A stretch of 64,000 nt of DNA from Salinispora cortesiana (GCF_000484695.1 NZ_AXVR01000020.1:1-64000); one strand, 5' to 3'. Shown: positions 1 through 8,519, numbered from the stretch's first letter. Notes: generated by a model not told the origin, from the sequence alone. A program made the numbers and translations.

Positions 1-250
1 CACCGGCATGCTCCGCGATCGTCCAGCAGTTCTTCCGCGGCAACGGCGCCAGCAAGCCCCGGACAAAGTCACGCACCCGACGGCGAGGCTCCGGCCTACG
101 GAAACGCTGCCCGACCGTCAGCATCAAGTCGTCGAACAACACCCGCCACCGCTGGGCGTCTACCCTGTATCCGGCAGCCACCGCTGCATCATGGTCAGTC
201 CACACAACCGTCCATGATCGGCGGTGGCTGCCCTCGTTCCCGCGTCGCAT
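1..250 (-). CDS. IS701-type transposase, N-terminal part, runs off left edge
   Basis: The minus strand is open from an ATG at 248-250 to base 1, so about 83 residues are visible and the rest lies outside the window. The translation contains LFDDLMLTVGQRF, PEPRRRVRDFVRGLLAP and RKNCWTIAEHAG. This is the typical amino-terminal pattern of IS701-family DDE transposases: a short helix, an arginine-rich 'EPRRR..RGLL' stretch, then 'RKN.W..AEHAG'. A second possible start is GTG at 203-205, closer to the first family-like residue. The catalytic acidic residues are not in view, so activity cannot be judged, and I could not identify the terminal inverted repeat. A decayed relative lies at about 6978-7507. 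Confidence 0.75.
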   Translation of the reverse strand, partial: MRRGNEGSHRRSWTVVWTDHDAAVAAGYRVDAQRWRVLFDDLMLTVGQRFRRPEPRRRVRDFVRGLLAPLPRKNCWTIAEHAG

Positions 251-292
251 CAAACCGCAGCTCAGTCAAGGTCAACAACCCCGGCTGGAGTA

Positions 293-1039
293 CTAGGTGA
301 GGAAGCGGGTACGGCGGCGGCGTCCGATCAGGTAGGCCGCGCCGCCGAGGAGTAGGAGGGCGCCACCGATGCCGGCCGCGGTCGCGGTGTTGGCGCCGGT
401 TAGGGGGAGGCCGCCTCCTTCGCCGCTGGCGGCGCTCAGGCTGGTGGAGGGGGTAGGGGTCGGTGTGTCAGTGGCGGGGGTGGTGGGCGAAGCGGTCGCC
501 GTGGTGCTCGGGGTGGGTGCGGCGGTCGCCGTGGTGCTCGGGGTGGGTGTGGGCTGAGCTGCGCAGTCAAGCTCACGTGCGGCGTACAGGCCGTCGTTGA
601 GGAAAGCCAGGTAGGCGTCCATGCTCGAGGTGTGCAACACCTCTTGCGCGGCCTCGTCCACGTTGGTGCCACCGGCCGCCATCGCCTGGTTCACCTTGAT
701 CCTCAGGTCAATCGACCACGAGCCCTCTATGCCTGTCTTGAGGAATGTGCGGAGATCATCTTCGCTGCCGCTCAGCGCGGTCTGCAGTGCGCGAGGCGTA
801 GCGACAAACGAGTGGTCGTTTGCCGCCTCCAGGAGCCGGAACGCCAAGAGCCGCACCTTGCCGTAGTGGGCGGTGTCCGGATCAATGGTGACGAGCTCGC
901 GGATGTCCTTGTAGACCTTGCGCTCGACCATTTGGCAGGTCTCGTCCAGGCCGAGTGGCGGGGTTTGGGCCGCTGCCGGTGTTGCCGGTATGACAAAAGC
1001 CAGCGCCATTAGGGCGCCGGCCAGGATCTTCCCACGCAT
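293..1039 (-). CDS. Sortase-anchored surface protein with ALF-type repeats
   Basis: 248 residues with every mark of a wall-anchored protein: a signal peptide at residues 1-24 ending AAAQ, a folded region of about 140 residues, a Pro/Thr/Ser-rich stalk, then LPLTG, a hydrophobic helix and a basic tail (RRRRTR). LPLTG fits the LPXTG sortase motif. The middle region has two short helical repeats (ALSGSEDDLRTFLKTG and VLHTSSMDAYLAFLNDGLYA) that resemble the ALF repeats of actinobacterial secreted proteins. The stalk contains a duplicated PTPSTTATA unit caused by a 30-bp DNA repeat. No enzymatic motif is visible, so the role is unknown beyond surface display. It lies alone between transposon debris and a gene-poor region. 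Confidence 0.8.
   Translation of the reverse strand: MRGKILAGALMALAFVIPATPAAAQTPPLGLDETCQMVERKVYKDIRELVTIDPDTAHYGKVRLLAFRLLEAANDHSFVATPRALQTALSGSEDDLRTFLKTGIEGSWSIDLRIKVNQAMAAGGTNVDEAAQEVLHTSSMDAYLAFLNDGLYAARELDCAAQPTPTPSTTATAAPTPSTTATASPTTPATDTPTPTPSTSLSAASGEGGGLPLTGANTATAAGIGGALLLLGGAAYLIGRRRRTRFLT
492..549. repeat. Two-copy 30-bp direct repeat in the stalk coding region
   Basis: A 28-base identical block occurs at 492-519 and again at 522-549 (period 30 bp, in frame). It encodes the repeated PTPSTTATA segment of the wall-anchored protein. Such in-frame repeats often vary in copy number and would change stalk length. Confidence 0.85.
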
Positions 1040-1810
1040 GTGGTTCCCTCCCGTGAAGTAGAGCGCAGAGATGCTACCCCACCGGATGAGAAGGGTTGGG
1101 CGTCAGCGATGTGGATCACGAGGATGGCTGGCTGTGCCGTCTCGCTCGTGAGCGCAACCGTTGCATCGCCTCCTGGCGAACAAGCGCGGCCCGTAGCCGC
1201 TGCGCCAACAACCCGGAGGACCCCAGGCGAGCATGCCCATCGCCGCGACAGACGGCCCACCACCACGCCCGCAACCGATCCACATCGATGAGTTCAGCCG
1301 GGCCGAAGGAGCCGGCGTCGGTCGCGAATCATCGAGGATAGGGACACCTCCTTCGACTTCCGAGCAGCCGCCAGCAAGCAGACCTGCCCCGTGCGTAACG
1401 CAAGGCTTTCGAACGATACTGTGGACACGTTAAGTTCCCGCCAGAACGTAAATCGATATTTTGATTGACGTCTGTCATGTATGTGACCCCCCTACGCGGA
1501 TGCTGAGGCAGGGCGCAGCGGGCGCACAGATGGGGCAGCTCGACAGCGAGCGGAGCGAACTGGTCACTGGCAGCCCCGGCCGCGCCACCGGCCCCGGCAC
1601 CGCCACCAGCCCCGGCCCTGGCAACCGCCCCGGGCGATGTCAACCCTCATGACCACCCCGACCGTCACAGGGAGTTATGCGGTGGTGGTCGTGGTGGGCC
1701 GGGCAGAGCGGTGGCTCGGTGCCGCTGCGGGGTGAATCACACTTCGCCACAGGGTGGGAACGGGTGGTCATCGGTCGTGGTCGCCGGCCTACACTCGGCG
1801 GCACAACTGA
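1040..1810. other. Gene-poor stretch, 771 bp
   Basis: I see no convincing complete gene here. On the minus strand, 1116-1328 is open for about 70 codons with a natural-looking composition (for example RLRAWWWAVCRGDG and LLAQRLRAALVRQEAMQRL), but no ATG is available and no family is recognised. It may be a gene remnant. The right part (about 1680-1810) should hold the promoter of the SAM-riboswitch/threonine synthase transcript. TACACT near 1791-1796 is a candidate -10 box. Confidence 0.5.
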
Positions 1811-1813
1811 ATG

Positions 1814-1948
1814 CCTCATCCAGAGGGGCTGAGGGACACGGCCCGACGACGCCCCGGCAACCACCCCACGTGATCACCCAGAGTGATCGGCGGGGCAGGT
1901 GCCAATTCCGGCCCCGCCGCAGAGTGCGACGCGGGGGCAGATGAGAGG
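1814..1948 (+). ncRNA. SAM-I (S-box) riboswitch upstream of threonine synthase
   Basis: The conserved SAM-I core is present in order: CCAGAGGGGCTGAGGGAC at 1820-1837, GGCCC at 1840-1844, CCCCGGCAACC at 1852-1862, and GGTGCCAATTCC at 1898-1909. P1 pairs CTCATC (1815-1820) with GATGAG (1940-1945), P2 uses GGGGC with GCCCC, and P4 uses GCCCCGC with a GCGGGGGC arm. The 3' strand of P1 runs into GAGAGG (1943-1948), the likely ribosome-binding site of the gene starting at 1958. Ligand binding would therefore hide the binding site. That mechanism (translational repression by S-adenosylmethionine) is inferred from the layout; no terminator hairpin is seen. Confidence 0.9.
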
Positions 1949-1957
1949 AATCTCGAG

Positions 1958-3244
1958 ATGACGTCCACCGTCGCCCCGTCCGGGATCGACCCCGCCACCA
2001 GCCCGGCCCGCGCCCTGGTCTGCCGTGCCTGTTCGGCCCGGTACCCACTCATCGCCCAGCATGCCTGTTACGAGTGCTTCGGCCCGCTGGAGGTCGACCA
2101 CGACCCCGCTGCGCTGGCCGCCGTCACCCGCGAGCAGATCGAGGCCGGCCCGCGCAACATCTGGCGGTACGCGCCGCTGCTGCCGGTCGGTCAGGACCCG
2201 GTCAGCCGGGTCACCCTCGACCCGGGCTTCACCCCGCTGGTCGCGGCCCCCCGGCTGGCCGCCGAGTTGGGCCTCACCGCGCCGCTCTGGGTCAAGGACG
2301 ACAGCGCCAACCCGACCCACTCGTTCAAGGACCGGGTGGTGTCGGTGGCGCTGACCGCCGCCCGGTCGTTGGGCTTCACCCGATTCGCCTGCGCCTCCAC
2401 CGGAAACCTGGCCAACTCGGTCGCCGCGCACGCCGCCCGCGCCGGTGCCCCGTCGGTGGTGTTCATCCCTAGCGACCTGGAGCAGGGCAAGGTGCTCACC
2501 ACCGCCGTGTACGGCGGGGACCTGGTCGCGATCGACGGTTCGTACGACGACGTGAACCGGCTCTGCGGCGAACTGGTCGAGACCGACGAGTTCGAGGACA
2601 CCGCCTTCGTCAACGTCAATGTGCGGCCCTACTACGCCGAGGGCTCGAAGACGCTCGGCTACGAGGTGGCCGAGCAACTCGGCTGGCGAATCCCCGCCCA
2701 GGTGGTGATTCCGATGGCCTCCGGTGAGCTGCTGACCAAGGTTGACAAGGCGTTCGCCGAGCTGGTCGAGATTGGCCTGGTCGAGGCGCCGGCCGGTGGC
2801 TGGCGGGTGTTCGGGGCGCAGTCGGCGGGCTGCAGCCCGATCGCCGCTGCCCTGCATGCCGACAGTGACACCATCAACCCGGTCAAGCCGACCGGCATCG
2901 CCAAGTCGCTGAACATCGGTGATCCGGCCGCCGGCCCGTACGCCCTGGAGTCGGTCCGCCGTACCGGCGGTTGGATGGCGGCGGCCGACGACGACGAGAT
3001 CCGGGCCGGGATCCGGCTGCTGGCCCGTACCGCCGGGGTCTTCGCCGAGACCGCCGGCGGGGTGACCGTGGCGGTGCTGCGAAAGCTCGTCGAGTCCGGC
3101 CGGCTCGACCCGACCGCCGAGACGGTGATCTTCAATACCGGCGAGGGGCTCAAGACCCTGGAGGCGGTGGCGGATCAGGCCGGCCCAAGCCACCGGATCA
3201 AGGCGTCGCTGCGGGCGGCCCGGGACGCCGGCCTGATGGGTTGA
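1958..3244 (+). CDS. thrC: Threonine synthase, zinc-ribbon type, SAM-riboswitch controlled
   Basis: 428 residues. Threonine synthase is a PLP enzyme that converts O-phosphohomoserine to threonine. The fold-type II core is clear: NPTHSFKDR carries the PLP lysine (about K124), followed by CASTGNLANSVAAHAARAG (phosphate cup) and the late FNTGEGLKTLE. The N-terminus adds a probable zinc ribbon with Cys pairs at about 22/25 and 37/40. The ATG at 1958 is chosen because GAGAGG ends 9 bases upstream and because the SAM-I aptamer stops just before it. Actinomycetes often have a second thrC beside hom-thrB; no hom or thrB is here, so this is likely the stand-alone paralogue. SAM control suggests it serves the branch between threonine and methionine, or a related PLP reaction. 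Catalysis of the textbook reaction is inferred. Confidence 0.88.
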   Translation: MTSTVAPSGIDPATSPARALVCRACSARYPLIAQHACYECFGPLEVDHDPAALAAVTREQIEAGPRNIWRYAPLLPVGQDPVSRVTLDPGFTPLVAAPRLAAELGLTAPLWVKDDSANPTHSFKDRVVSVALTAARSLGFTRFACASTGNLANSVAAHAARAGAPSVVFIPSDLEQGKVLTTAVYGGDLVAIDGSYDDVNRLCGELVETDEFEDTAFVNVNVRPYYAEGSKTLGYEVAEQLGWRIPAQVVIPMASGELLTKVDKAFAELVEIGLVEAPAGGWRVFGAQSAGCSPIAAALHADSDTINPVKPTGIAKSLNIGDPAAGPYALESVRRTGGWMAAADDDEIRAGIRLLARTAGVFAETAGGVTVAVLRKLVESGRLDPTAETVIFNTGEGLKTLEAVADQAGPSHRIKASLRAARDAGLMG

Positions 3245-3483
3245 TCGGCCGGTTGAAGATTGATCAGGCCCGGACTGCGTAAAACCTGCCCGTGCGGGCT
3301 TGACGTCCGGTTTATCATGGCGAAAAATATCTAGTGCGGGAGGGCTCTCGCCGGAGACTTGTTCTTTCGACCCAGCGCCAGCGGCGTTGTGTGGGAGTCC
3401 CTCCCGACCATCCCTATTTTTCCTGATTCGGGCCGCCGATAAATGGCTGGACCGGTCAGCGCCTCGTGGCGCAGGCTGCGGGC

Positions 3484-4482
3484 ATGAGCGTCATCGTTAC
3501 TCCCTTCGGCCCCGCCGACGACCAGGCAATCGCCGCGGCAGTCCAGATCGGGGCAGCCGCCGCCGTGGTTGATATGCCTGACTTTCCGCTTTTCTGCCCA
3601 CAGCGGCTCATCGGTTCTGTGCGGCACCCGATGCCCGGCGACGCGCCGGTGCACCTGCTGGCCCACCTCGATGGTGCGGCCGCCGGCCTACTCACCCTCG
3701 AGCTGCCGCAGCTGGATAACACCGAGAACGCCTCCGTCGAACTGACGGTGTATCCGGCCGCCCGACGCCGGGGAGTCGGCCGGGTGCTGTTCGATCGCGC
3801 GGTCGAGCTGGCCCGGGAGCACGGGCGCAAGCGGCTGACCGCGATGACCCTGGACACGGTGGCGGCCGGCGCCGCCTTCGCCCGGACACTCGGGGCGGAC
3901 TCCGTGCTGGCCGACGTCCGCCGCCAGCTGGACCTCGACCAGCTCGACCCCGCGGTGCTGGCTCGCCTGCTGGCCGAGGCCCAGGACCGGGCCGCCGACT
4001 ACCAGGTGGTGTTCTGGCAGGGCCACACCCCGGCGGAATACCAGGCCGATGTCGCCTACCTCGAGGGGCGACTCGTCAGTGACGCCCCGATGGGGGGCCT
4101 GGCGTGGGAGCCGGAGCAGTACGACGCCGAGCGGGTCCGGGCCACCGAGGCCGCGTTGGACGCGCGCGGCCGCCGTCGCTACCAAGCCGGAGTACGGCAC
4201 CGGGCTTCCGGCCGGCTTGTCGGGTGGACCTTGCTCGACGTGGCGGCCACCGTCGACTGGCACGCGCTCCAGCAGATCACCCTCGTGGACCCGGAGCACC
4301 GGGGCCACCGCCTCGGCCTGCTCGTCAAGCTCGAAAACCTGCGGTACCTGCGGTCGCACGAACCGGCGGTGCGGGTCATCAACACCTTCAACGCCGCCGC
4401 CAACGACCACATGATCGCCATCAACGAGCAGCTCGGGTTCCGGGTCGCGGACCATTGGACCAACTGGCAGTTGACGATCTGA
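3484..4482 (+). CDS. Two-domain GNAT N-acetyltransferase
   Basis: 332 residues with tandem GNAT folds. The first has the acetyl-CoA loop ARRRGVGRVLFDRAVELA after a beta-strand ELTVYP. The second has LVDPEHRGHRLGLLVKLENL and ends with NEQLGFRVADHWTNW. This arrangement resembles MshD and other double-GNAT proteins of actinomycetes, but a genuine mshD lies at 37.1-38.0 kb, so the substrate here is unknown. ATG 3484 is preferred over an upstream in-frame ATG at 3466 because the family-like sequence begins at MSVIVTPFG. It lies 239 bp after threonine synthase with no shared overlap, so it probably has its own promoter. Confidence 0.8.
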   Translation: MSVIVTPFGPADDQAIAAAVQIGAAAAVVDMPDFPLFCPQRLIGSVRHPMPGDAPVHLLAHLDGAAAGLLTLELPQLDNTENASVELTVYPAARRRGVGRVLFDRAVELAREHGRKRLTAMTLDTVAAGAAFARTLGADSVLADVRRQLDLDQLDPAVLARLLAEAQDRAADYQVVFWQGHTPAEYQADVAYLEGRLVSDAPMGGLAWEPEQYDAERVRATEAALDARGRRRYQAGVRHRASGRLVGWTLLDVAATVDWHALQQITLVDPEHRGHRLGLLVKLENLRYLRSHEPAVRVINTFNAAANDHMIAINEQLGFRVADHWTNWQLTI

Positions 4483-4533
4483 GTGTGACGCGGCCCTACT
4501 GATCGTGCTGACATCTGTTGCATGATGGCGGGC

Positions 4534-6207
4534 ATGACGGAGACCCCGCACCCCCTGTACGACAGGCACGCCGAGACCCTCGACCGGGCGCTGACCGCCA
4601 TCTCGCAGCGCGGGTACTGGTCCGCCTACCCGGAGTCGCCCAGCCCGCGGGTGTACGGCGAGACCGCCGCCGACGACGGCAAGGCGGCCTTCCAGGCGTA
4701 CCTCGGTCGTGACTTTCCCCTTGACCAAGCTGGCGACGGGAGCACGGTCCGGACCGAGGTCAGCCCCTTCGGCGTCGACCTGGGAGTCGGCTACCCGCAC
4801 GCGAGCGCCGACCAGCTCACCGCTGCGGCCGCCACGGCACTGCCGTCGTGGCGGGACGCCGGCCCCCGGGCGCGGGTCGGCGTCTGCCTGGAGATCCTGG
4901 ATCGGCTGCACCGCAACGTCTTCGAGCTGGCCAACGCGGTGCAGTTCACCAGTGGGCAGGCGTTCGTGATGGCCTTCCAGGCGGGTGGGGCGCACGCGTT
5001 GGACCGGGCGTTGGAGGCGCTCGCCTACGCGTACGCGGAGATGACCCGGCACCCGGGCACGGCCGGCTGGGAGAAGGCGGCGGGCAAGGGCGACCCGCTG
5101 CGGATGACCAAGACCTTCCACGTGGTGCCGCGCGGCGTCGCGCTGGTGATCGGCTGCAACACCTTCCCGACCTGGAACTCGTATCCGGGGCTCTTCGCCT
5201 CGCTGGTCACCGGCAACCCGGTGATCGTCAAGCCGCACCCGCGCGCGGTGCTGCCGCTCGCGATCACGGTGCGCTACGCCCGCCAGGTGCTCGCCGAGGC
5301 CGGCTTCGACCCGAACCTGGTGCAACTCGCCCCCGAAGCGCCGGGCGAGAAGCTCGCCTCCGCACTGGCCCAGCATCCGGCGGTGCGGATCGTCGACTTC
5401 ACCGGCTCCTCCGAGTACGGCGACTGGCTGGAGGCCAACGCCCGGCAGGCGCAGGTCTACACCGAGAAGGCCGGCCTGAACGCGGTGGTCATCGACTCCA
5501 CCGACGACTTCAGCGGAATGTGCCGCAACCTGGGCTTCACACTGACCCTCTACAGCGGCCAGATGTGCACCACCTCGCAGAACATCCTGATTCCCCGGGA
5601 CGGCATCGAGACCGACCAGGGGCACAAGAGCTTCGCCGAGGTGGCGGCCGGGATCGCGGCGGCGGTTGGCAAGCTCACCGCCGACCCGGCCCGTAGCGTG
5701 GAGTTGACCGGCGCGATCGTCAACGACGGGGTGCTGGAGCGGCTGGACGAGGTGACCAAGGTCGGTGAGTCGGTGCTGGAGTCCCGTACCGTGACCCACC
5801 CGGCCTTCCCCGGCGCGGTGGTCCGGACGCCGACCATCGTCCGGCTGAACGCCGACGACACCGCCACCTACACCCGGGAGTGGTTTGGCCCGATCTCGTT
5901 CGTGATCGGGACCGACTCGACCGAGCACAGCCTGGAGCTCCTGCGCGCCACGGTGGGTGAGCAGGGTGCGTTGACCGCGGCGGTCTACTCGACCGGGGAG
6001 GCGGTGCTGGACGCGGCCGAGACGGCGGCGGTCGAGGTTGGGGTGCACCTGTCGGCGAACCTGACCGGAGGCGTCTTCGTGAACCAGTCGGCGGCCTTCT
6101 CCGACTTCCACGGCAGCGGCGCCAACCCGGCGGCCAACGCGGCTCTCACCGACGGTGCCTACGTCGCCAACCGGTTCCGCATCGTGCAGAGCCGTCGCCA
6201 CGTCTGA
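4534..6207 (+). CDS. paaN: PaaN-type aldehyde dehydrogenase (phenylacetate pathway family)
   Basis: 557 residues. The protein matches the PaaN branch of the aldehyde dehydrogenase superfamily, which oxidises an aldehyde formed in phenylacetyl-CoA ring cleavage. Visible motifs are CNTFPTWNSYPGLFASLVTGNP and KPHPRAVLPLAI (cofactor-binding strand), DFTGSSEYG, and GQMCTTSQN with the catalytic Cys at about residue 345; the C-terminal NQSAAFSDFHGSGANP is also typical. No other paa genes (paaABCDE, paaG, paaZ) are nearby, so it may act on another aldehyde or complete a distant pathway. The start is uncertain: in-frame ATGs exist at 4522, 4525 and 4534, none with a clear Shine-Dalgarno. MTETPHPLYDRH looks the most family-like. 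Confidence 0.82.
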   Translation: MTETPHPLYDRHAETLDRALTAISQRGYWSAYPESPSPRVYGETAADDGKAAFQAYLGRDFPLDQAGDGSTVRTEVSPFGVDLGVGYPHASADQLTAAAATALPSWRDAGPRARVGVCLEILDRLHRNVFELANAVQFTSGQAFVMAFQAGGAHALDRALEALAYAYAEMTRHPGTAGWEKAAGKGDPLRMTKTFHVVPRGVALVIGCNTFPTWNSYPGLFASLVTGNPVIVKPHPRAVLPLAITVRYARQVLAEAGFDPNLVQLAPEAPGEKLASALAQHPAVRIVDFTGSSEYGDWLEANARQAQVYTEKAGLNAVVIDSTDDFSGMCRNLGFTLTLYSGQMCTTSQNILIPRDGIETDQGHKSFAEVAAGIAAAVGKLTADPARSVELTGAIVNDGVLERLDEVTKVGESVLESRTVTHPAFPGAVVRTPTIVRLNADDTATYTREWFGPISFVIGTDSTEHSLELLRATVGEQGALTAAVYSTGEAVLDAAETAAVEVGVHLSANLTGGVFVNQSAAFSDFHGSGANPAANAALTDGAYVANRFRIVQSRRHV

Positions 6208-6474
6208 GCAGACCCACCGCTCAGCGACTGCGGCGCTCGCAAGCGCGGTGCAACCCTCGCGATCATGATGTGCAGTGGGCAATTCCGGGCGGGTAGCTCC
6301 TTTGAGTTGTTGCCCGCCCGGTGCCGGGCTGTCCCCCGTCCAACGCGGCTGGCAAGGTCTTGTCGGTGACGTTCTGCCACTCTTACTCGGTGGCGTGCTG
6401 GTGGTGCGGTTCGCTGCTGATGCTGCCGCCTCCGACGGTGAACGCGGCAGGTGGTAGCTACCGGTGATATGCGG

Positions 6475-6500
6475 GAGTCCCGGCCGACCAGACGGGACTC
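6475..6500. terminator. Hairpin, possible terminator in the pseudogene region
   Basis: GAGTCCCG (6475-6482) and CGGGACTC (6493-6500) form a perfect 8-bp stem with a 10-base loop. It lies just beyond the stop of the decayed minus-strand protease gene and about 270 bp after paaN. There is no following T-run, so termination is only a possibility. Confidence 0.4.
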
Positions 6501-6515
6501 CGTTGCGAGGTGGGG

Positions 6516-6915
6516 TCAGTCAGCGGAAAGAGCTTCCGAATCTTGGTAGAGGTTCCAAACAGCGCTGTCGAAGTAAGGACCGTTCCTGAAGACCGGGGCA
6601 GCCGAAGTATGGCTGGTGATGCTGTTGATTGTTCCTCTGCCGGTAGAATTATCGTAATTCAGCAGCCAGGGGCCACCTTCGTCTCGTCCTGCATGTCGTT
6701 TGACATGATGAGGAGCTTGTCAGGGTAGTTTTGGGTGGTCTGGGCCTGGCGGAATTGTTGAAAATGCGCCGCGCCCGTAGTTTCCTGGATATCCGATTGC
6801 CGTTACGGATTGCCACCAGTCTTTGCCTGTGGAAAGGCCGTGGCCACCCACGGCCGAGACGATCTTCCCGTCTGCCCAGTATGGGCGTGTCGCATAGCCG
6901 AGAGACGGCCATCGC
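6516..6915 (-). pseudogene. Decayed trypsin-like (S1) secreted protease, C-terminal half
   Basis: Reading the minus strand across frames restores the end of a chymotrypsin-fold protease: YWADGKIVSAVGGHGL, KDWWQSVTAIGYPGNYG, then NYPDKLLIMSNDMQDET, then GGPWLLNYDNSTGRGTINS, NGPYFDSAVWNLYQ and a TGA at 6516-6518. 'D...GGPW' is where an active enzyme has GDSGGP, but the joining bases shift frame at about 6680, and another shift occurs near 6760-6770. The catalytic His/Asp half is absent. The region is visibly less GC-rich than its neighbours. I call it a pseudogene with moderate confidence; the S1 assignment rests on motif order only. Confidence 0.6.
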
Positions 6916-6977
6916 GTCGATCCTTCAAGGTGACCAAGTCAGTGAAGGAAGTGCGGACGCGATGGCCTATCTGAGAG

Positions 6978-7507
6978 GGTGAACCCTGTTGAGCTGCTGC
7001 GTGAGCCGATCGAGGTCGCGTCGCTAGATGTGTTGCAGGCGATGGCGAAGACGTGTGCGCAGGCGTTGATGTCCGCCGCGGTGAGGTGTTCGGGTCGTTG
7101 ACCCGCCCCGGGTGGCAGGATCGAATCGGGCAGTATGCACGTGGGTTGATGGTGGACGGGCGGCGTGGGCCGATCCAGCTGATGGCGCGGGCGTCTGTCG
7201 GTGTCCTGGCGTGACGGTCCCGCACCCGCGCGGGCAGGCCGGGTGAGGATGCGCTCCCGGTTCGTGCTTCTGCGCGTCCCGCCAGCCGGACGGGTCCTGC
7301 TCGCCGCCCGCCGCGACCAGGACCTACCCGAAGCGTGGCTGATCGCCGAATGGCCACCCGACCGCGACGAACCCACCAAGTACTGGCTGTCGAACCTGCC
7401 CGCCACCGCCGCGAAACGCACCCTCGCCCGATGGGCGAAACTACGCTGGCGAATCGCACACGACTACCGCGAACTGAAGACCGGCCTCGGCCTCAACCAG
7501 CGCGTGC
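6978..7507 (+). pseudogene. Truncated, frameshifted IS701-family transposase remnant
   Basis: Three pieces of one transposase lie in order on the plus strand. The first (from GTG 6978) reads VNPVELLREPIEVASLDVL. After a frameshift near 7080 comes LTRPGWQDRIGQYARGLMVDGRRGP, the usual N-terminal IS701 motif. After an internal deletion near 7200 comes the C-terminal part: AWLIAEWPPDRDEPTKYWLSNLP and WAKLRWRIAHDYRELKTGLG. The segment between, which would carry the first catalytic aspartates, is missing, and the 3' end stops at about 7503 against the end of the convergent methyltransferase gene. It cannot encode an active enzyme. Confidence 0.8.
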
Positions 7508-8341
7508 CTAGGGCTTGCGGGCGACACCGGCCCAGTAGTAGGCGGCGTGCGGGTCGGCGGGCCCGCCGTCGTCGGGCTGCCAGGCCGCCACCGGGACGAT
7601 TCCCGGCTCCACCAGCTCCCAACCCGCGAAGAACCGGGCCACCTCGTCGCGACTGCGGGCCACGAGGGTCATGCCGCTGTCAACGGCGGCGTCAACGGCC
7701 GTCTTGACGGCCTCCGGGTTGAAGTCGCCGGTCGGATGAGTAATCGCCACGTAGCTACCGGATGGCAGGGCGTCCATCAGTACGCGAATCTTGCGCCACG
7801 GGTCGTCGGCGTCCTCGAGCAGCATCAGGGTCGCGATAATCGTCAGCGCGACCGGCTGGCCAAGGTCAAGCACCTCGCGCAGCTTCCGGTGGTTGACAAT
7901 CAACTCCGGCTCACGCAGGTCGGCGTGGATGTACTCGCTGCGCCCCTGCTCGGTGCTGATCATCAGGGCCCGGGCGTGGGCCAGGACGATGGGGTCGTTG
8001 TCGACATAGACCACTCGGGTCTCCGGGGCGATCTGCTGGGCTACCTCGTGCAGATTCGGCCGGGTGGGGATGCCGGTGCCGACGTCCAGGAACTGCCGCA
8101 CGCCGGCCTGTCCGACCAGGTAGCGGGCCACCCGGTGGACAAACCGACGGTTCTCGGCGGCCATGGACCGCAGCGTCGGGATCGCCGAAATCAGGGCCTC
8201 GGCGACGGCCCGGTCAGCGGCGAAGTTGTCCTTGCCCCCGAGCCAGTAGTCGTAGATCCGCGCGGAGTGTGGCACACCGTTATCTATCGTGGACGACTTG
8301 GTCCGCTGCTGATCTGCCGTGGCCGGGTTGCTGCTGGGCAC
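7508..8341 (-). CDS. SAM-dependent methyltransferase, DUF574/SAV2177 family
   Basis: About 277 residues of the actinomycete family PF04672. Diagnostic segments are IDNGVPHSARIYDYWLGGKDN, then QFLDVGTGIPT (SAM-binding motif I), RVVYVDNDPIVLAHARALM, and ALTIIATLMLLED. The physiological substrate of this family is unknown, and actinomycetes carry many copies. Two in-frame GTG starts are possible, at 8347 and 8341. AGGAGG partly overlaps the first and sits 5 bases before the second, so 8341 is preferred. The gene is convergent with, and nearly touches, the broken transposase, so the transposon debris lies at its 3' end and the coding sequence looks intact. Confidence 0.88.
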   Translation of the reverse strand: MPSSNPATADQQRTKSSTIDNGVPHSARIYDYWLGGKDNFAADRAVAEALISAIPTLRSMAAENRRFVHRVARYLVGQAGVRQFLDVGTGIPTRPNLHEVAQQIAPETRVVYVDNDPIVLAHARALMISTEQGRSEYIHADLREPELIVNHRKLREVLDLGQPVALTIIATLMLLEDADDPWRKIRVLMDALPSGSYVAITHPTGDFNPEAVKTAVDAAVDSGMTLVARSRDEVARFFAGWELVEPGIVPVAAWQPDDGGPADPHAAYYWAGVARKP

Positions 8342-8519
8342 GGTCACCTCCTACTAAGGATGCTCGTGGAGCGGGCGGCACTCAGCCTAGCCGGACATCG
8401 ACACCAGCGGCATTCCCGGGAGATCGGTGCGGGCGGCATCGGGTGCGCCCCTGAGCTGGGTACGCCGGTCGGTGTTCGGGTCGGTGGCCCGGGACCCGTT
8501 CGGCGTCGTACCGTGTCGT

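Noticed and set aside
1329..1643. Minus-strand Gly/Ala-rich frame of 104 codons
   Set aside because: Low complexity, no start signal, no family; more likely GC-rich non-coding DNA.
3391..3410. GGGAGTCC-N-CCGACCA similarity between 3391-3410 and 6471-6490
   Set aside because: About 17 of 20 bases match, but both are short, GC-rich and in unrelated contexts; could be chance or a dispersed repeat.
3688..6282. Minus-strand open frame of 864 codons opposite the GNAT and paaN genes
   Set aside because: It is antisense to two clear genes, has a composition of Arg/Gly/His/Val typical of shadow frames in GC-rich DNA, and shows no domain.
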